Source: Jacaranda mimosifolia (taxonomy: Eukaryota; Streptophyta; Magnoliopsida; Lamiales; Bignoniaceae). From it: 64,000 nt of DNA. Below the pieces are notes generated by a model. It was not told the origin of the DNA, did not search any database, and worked only from the letters and a program-made list of their open reading frames with translations. Where the stretch lies: positions 28,190,501 to 28,254,500 of the forward strand of contig CM032117.1 in assembly GCA_018894105.1 (NCBI GenBank), read 5' to 3'. The position numbers and the translations under genes are program-made. Positions 60,108-64,000 of this stretch are shown here, piece after piece; position 1 is the first letter of the stretch, and the number at the start of each line of letters is the position of its first letter.

Positions 60108-61068
60108 ATGTCCGAACCGTCAAAGCGCACATGGTCTCACTTTAATGACATTGGACAGTGGGGGGAAGTGGAGGATGAAAAATTCCTTCATTACTTGCTT
60201 GAGGTACGCTCCATGTCACCATTGACAGATGCTAGAATAGTCAGTTTGTACTCGATGAGATTGTTGGTCTTTTGAAATACGTATTCAAGCGTGAGTACAA
60301 AATGGAGACATTGAGACGTAGGTTTTGCCAACTTCGTCGTGACTAAATTTTTTTCTCAAAGATCATCAACACACCAGGGATTCAGTACTCACTGCAGGAG
60401 TGCACTGTATATGTTCCACCACAAATGCGGCGTCAGCTTCGAAGGGTAAGCTTGTTTGTACATAATCCCTTTATGTTTCCTTACCTTCAGAAATGGTCAC
60501 ATATATTGGCTGATAAGTATCATATATTTCTTGACATAAATGCCTCATTTTTATGCTTACTACATTCATCTTGCAGGTTGTTATTGGTGCCGAGGACTTC
60601 TTGATGGAGTGCCCTCCCTATTGGCTAACAATTGATGCAATATTTCAATCAGGGGATATCCAGGTTGTGGAGCCATTGACAGTAGTGCTACCATCTGAGG
60701 ATGGAATAGAAATCGGTAGCCCGTTGAATATCATAGTTGTCTTCGACACGTCTGAGAGCATACAAGCTCTCCCATCTCCTCCTCGTACCGCTGTTGCTCG
60801 CACTCCTGGACATGGCTATGCAACGAACCACCACAGTAACACACAATGTTCTGCCCAGCTGCACCCCAAAGGAAATCCCACAACTGTGACCATTTCTTCG
60901 TCAACGGGATCAGGTAATGCACGCGTTGCTGAAGGCTCAACCTCTGCTGCGTGTGGACCTCGCTCCAGCAACGTTCCGAATGATGATCTCAACATTGAAG
61001 ACGATGTTCAGAGCGGCAGTGTGTCGTCAACCGCAGCTTCTGCTAGCAGTTGGAGTGATTCATTTTGA
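60108..61068 (+). pseudogene. Harbinger second protein, Myb/SANT-like, broken
   Basis: PIF/Harbinger elements encode a Myb/SANT-domain partner that helps the transposase enter the nucleus and bind DNA. The first exon (ATG at 60108) reads SKRTWSHFN, then a short insert, then EVEDEKFLHYLLEV, the start of a SANT helix. Frame breaks follow at about 60270 and 60345, with basic text (ETLRRRFCQLRRD) and YVPPQMRRQLRR. The last exon (acceptor AG at 60575-60576; 60577-61068) is open and encodes the ECPPYW...IF block typical of the C-terminal half, then a long Ser/Thr/Pro-rich tail. Assignment rests on the flanking transposase and these partial motifs. Confidence 0.55.
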
Positions 61069-61579
61069 AATGGTCAATCAACCTCATCATGGAATGGAGT
61101 TTGGTTCCAAACTAAGTTCAATGCATGTGACTTTATTAAGCAGTAAACATATTTTGTAATATGTGCGGATGTTATCTTAATCGAAACCCGTAACATGGAT
61201 GTTCTAGTTTAGGATATGTAAATATGAATTATGCTACTTAATGGAAACGGGGAAATGGCACGCAGTTTTCACCCAATTTTCGAAGCCATTACCTTTCTAC
61301 AAATCCTTCATCAGTGTACCTCATCCTTTCTTTTTACTTACCATGAACCGTTGACATGGTTTCAGTAAACATTACACTTTCAATTTGTATGCTCAATTCA
61401 TTACTATAGAATTCATACCTTGTGCGTAAAACCAACTCATGGTTAACACATGACATCTAGAATCGATAACACAGTGGCTGTAATTGTTTTCTCCATCTGA
61501 GTTGGGAAAAGTATGCATAATTTGCCTGCCTTCACAGTAGCATGCACACATGGAAAATGTTCATGAAAATGCAATCTTT

Positions 61580-61898
61580 TTGGTAGCCTACCATGTTTAA
61601 CATATAAATGGATAATATTTAAAATTGAAAATTGAATTATGAGAAAATAAGAAAATATTATAATAACAATTACTCAAATAAATCACATCACACCATATGG
61701 AAATGCACGTCTTTTTATGGTGAAAATTCCTTTCATCCAAATACATATTCATTTTCAACCCTATACAACTCAAATTCCTAGACAACTCATTCAAATACAA
61801 CTCAATTTTCACATCACATCACATCACATAATTAATTCTCATAAATTTAGAAATGATGAAAATGAAAAATGAAATGGAAATAAAACCAAACGGGGCCC
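61580..61898. mobile_element. Tourist/Harbinger-like terminus
   Basis: Read inward from 61898, the sequence is GGGCCCCGTTTGGTTTTATT followed by CATTTCATTTTTCATTTTCA. GGGCC-GTTTGG is the classic Tourist/Harbinger terminal repeat. (ATCAC)n repeats lie at 61810-61828. It may be the right end of the Harbinger locus at 57.5-61.1 kb or an independent MITE. A matching left end and a TTA/TAA duplication were not found. Confidence 0.5.
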
Positions 61899-62294
61899 AA
61901 ATATAAAAAATTAAATATTAGTCCCCCACCTACCAATCCATTAATCCAAGGCACCAACAATAATCACAATCTTAAACCCCAAATAAACAATGCTTGGTCC
62001 AATACCTTACAAGATACAATCACCCAGACATGACGCAGTTGCTAGCAAAATGCCACCATCTAATCCCACTAGTAAGCATGCCAAGCAGGTTGCACGAGAA
62101 ATTCCATGACCCCCATTTACAAGGAATCACATTTCTTCCGGTGGTCAAAAAGCACCAAATCTCCACCTTTCTTGCCCACCATGTGTTGTTCAAAAAGTGT
62201 GACGGACCGCACGAGGGCTTATAGAAACGGTCTCGATTCTTACATCTTTTCCTTTTCAATTTTCATTGATAATTAAAAAATATAGATTTTGTCT
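61899..62294. other. Spacer, no gene
   Basis: Contains a GC-richer block at 62000-62220 whose reverse strand is open for 79 codons, but without a recognisable motif or splice context. Nothing else is supported. Confidence 0.4.
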
Positions 62295-62990
62295 AAACTT
62301 GCAGTTAATAATATTGCAATATTAATTTACTTGAGAAGTTTATTTAGGAAAATCCAAAAGAAAAAGAATAGATTGATCAGATTTTTTTTTTAATAAAAAA
62401 AGTGCAATTGTAAATTACTTAAAGTTAATAATATATATTGTTAATTTAGCTGAGGATCTCATTTTGAGATATTCAAAAGAAAAATGATTTTGTGTATAGC
62501 ATGAAATAAATAGGTCATATCATTAATTTAGCTGACAATATTTTTTTGGGACATGGAAAAATAAAAATGAAAATAAAAAATTATAAAGTTTGTGTACGTG
62601 GAGAGTTAATAATGTTGCAATTAATTTAATTGCGAATCTTACTTTAAAATATTTTAAAAAGAAAATGAGTATAATATGTGTTGAGAAACATAAATTTTAC
62701 ATATAATTTAAAATTAATAGTGCATGTCGTTGATATAATTGAAAAATTATACATATCATGTATAGTTATACATTAATAATGGTATGCCGTTGAAAATTTT
62801 ATTTTAAAACATTTAAGACTATCTTATTTTGGGATAACGGAAAAATAAAAATAGAAATAACATGAGTTGAAAAATTATACATGTTATTTATAGTTGAACG
62901 TTAATAATGGTATGTCGTTAATTTAATTGAAAATCTTATTTTGAAGGTTTCAAATAGGAAAACAAAAGTACTATGATTTGGAAAAAAGTA
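62295..62990. repeat. Diverged tandem array upstream of the OTU gene
   Basis: The core GTTAATAATGTTG followed by TTAATTTAATTGA-AATCTTATTTTGA recurs with changes at about 62305, 62423, 62606, 62710, 62770 and 62897. Spacing is 60-180 bp. A-rich linkers (TTCAAAAGAAAAATGA) follow each core. The array ends about 190 bp before the OTU start codon. Confidence 0.6.
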
Positions 62991-63065
62991 TAAATTAAAT
63001 ATTTGAATTTATTTTATACATATTTAAAAAGGACAAAAGAAAAATAATTTATTTAAGAAAAAGTT

Positions 63066-63073
63066 TATATAAA
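63066..63073 (+). promoter_or_regulatory. TATA box of the OTU gene
   Basis: TATATAAA lies 104-111 bp before the start codon, implying transcription starts near 63100 with an 75-80 bp leader. It is the only good TATA match between the tandem array and the gene. Confidence 0.55.
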
Positions 63074-63176
63074 GCTGTGAAAAGAAGAAGATTTTGAATT
63101 GGCTTATTATGTGAAAACACACACACACATTCCTCAGTCACTTTTTATTGCTAACAGAAAGAGATTTATTCTGGTG

Positions 63177-64000
63177 ATGCTCGGAGCACTCTGCGCACGT
63201 CCATGTCCTTGGTTGCTGACGTCACTCTCTCTGTCCTACGTCAACGGCTCAGCGGCGGCTCCTTTCAATCGGCTCGTTAAGAGTCCACTCCAACCAGTTC
63301 TTGCGAGCGGAGATCCGAAGGCGAAATGCAGCAGCGTGGCTTCGATATGGCACACGATTCTGCCTTCCCATTGGCGACATCGGCGTCGGATTGCGGTGTT
63401 GAGCAGCCATGAGAACGAGGCGATGAAGAGAGGTGAGGGCTCATGGAACGTAGCGTGGGATGCGAGGCCGGCGCGGTGGCTCCACCACCCGGACTCGGCT
63501 TGGCTCCTTTTCGGCGTCTGTGCTAGCCTGGCCGCTGCGCCGTTGATCGATTCTAATCCAGAATCGAATCCGGAGGAACAAGTGGCTGCCGATGAATGTC
63601 AAAGTGATGCATCTTGTAAATATAGGGTGACAGGTGAAAGAATAGAACAAAAATTTATTTGATTTGATTCGATTTGATTTGATTGTTTAATCCCATTTTT
63701 TATTAGGGAAGAATTAAGAGATTAATTTAATATATGATTTGATATTGTGGATTTGTTAATTAAACAGGGGTTGTAGCAGATGGGAGGTGTTTGTTCAGAG
63801 CAATAGCACACATGGCATGCTTGAGAAATGGGGGGGAAGCTCCTGATGAGAATCGTCAGAAAGAGCTTGCTGATGAATTAAGAGCTCAAGTATTTGTGTT
63901 TTCTTTTCTTTTTAAATAATTTTTGGTTTTTTTTTTTTTTTTTTAATTTTATTTATAAATTGGCTGTGATTGATTGAGAAAATGATAATGTACAGGTTGT
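63177..64000 (+). CDS. OTU-domain cysteine protease (deubiquitinase), 5' part
   Basis: Exons: 63177-63633, 63768-63889 and 63996 to beyond the window, with GT/AG borders and consistent phases. Start chosen at the first ATG after the TATA box (MLGALCARPC). Exon 1 encodes a long N-terminal region with a Leu/Ser/Arg-rich start that could be an organelle presequence, and a hydrophobic stretch WLLFGVCASLAAAPLI. Exon 2 begins the catalytic OTU domain: ADGRCLFRAIAHMACLRNG with the Asp and nucleophilic Cys, followed by APDENRQKELADELRAQ. This closely resembles plant OTU3/OTU4-type proteins, which remove ubiquitin. The catalytic His lies outside the window. The frame is intact and codon use is GC-richer than the surroundings. 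Confidence 0.92.

Noticed and set aside
62020..62259. Trp/Cys-rich - strand open frame of 79 codons
   Set aside because: No recognisable family, and both flanks are repeat DNA; could be a decayed fragment but not supportable.

Overview
The window is nuclear DNA of a flowering plant, most likely a eudicot. The evidence is AT-rich intergenic sequence, spliced genes with GT/AG introns, and a dense set of plant transposable elements (Tat-lineage Ty3/gypsy, CACTA, MULE, PIF/Harbinger, hAT-like, Helitron). Only two stretches look like ordinary host genes: a DEAD-box-helicase-like gene at 27.7-31.3 kb whose 3' part is broken, and the 5' part of an OTU-domain cysteine protease gene at 63.2 kb that runs off the right edge. 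No RNA gene, CRISPR array or bacterial-type system was seen.

Layout. 0-4.5 kb: a 42-bp minisatellite, one end of a hAT-like element with CGGTTTGG-rich subterminal repeats, and a probable solo LTR nested in it. 4.5-18.0 kb: a full-length but dead Tat-lineage Ty3/gypsy retrotransposon, in the order LTR, gag, protease, RT, RNase H, second RNase H, integrase, then an antisense plant-mobile-domain (PMD) gene, polypurine tract and LTR. 18-27 kb: degraded repeats and AT-rich intergenic DNA ending in a Helitron 3' terminus and a (TA)n(GA)n microsatellite. 27.5-31.3 kb: the helicase-like gene, preceded by site II promoter motifs. 33.8-34.75 kb: a hAT-type non-autonomous element with an exact 8-bp target duplication. 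40.5-47.0 kb: a structurally perfect CACTA element (12-bp identical ends, AAC duplication) that keeps only a TNPA-like reading frame.

48.5-55.6 kb: a decayed MULE transposase gene on the + strand, interrupted downstream by another hAT-like insertion, followed by an array of about 450-bp tandem repeats. A convergent Ulp1-like (C48) peptidase remnant lies on the - strand; the arrangement recalls MULEs that carry ULP-like genes. 56.7 kb: a short SPX-domain pseudogene fragment. 57.5-61.9 kb: a decayed PIF/Harbinger locus with transposase, a GRF-zinc-finger/transmembrane ORF and a Myb/SANT-like second protein. 62.3-63.0 kb: a diverged tandem array, then a TATA box and the OTU gene.

The observations most worth following are the antisense PMD gene inside the retrotransposon, the MULE/Ulp1 pairing with its repeat array, the SPX fragment among the transposons, and the strong bias of the retrotransposon's stop codons toward C-to-T type transitions. 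Homology statements come from recognising protein motifs by eye; no database search was run.
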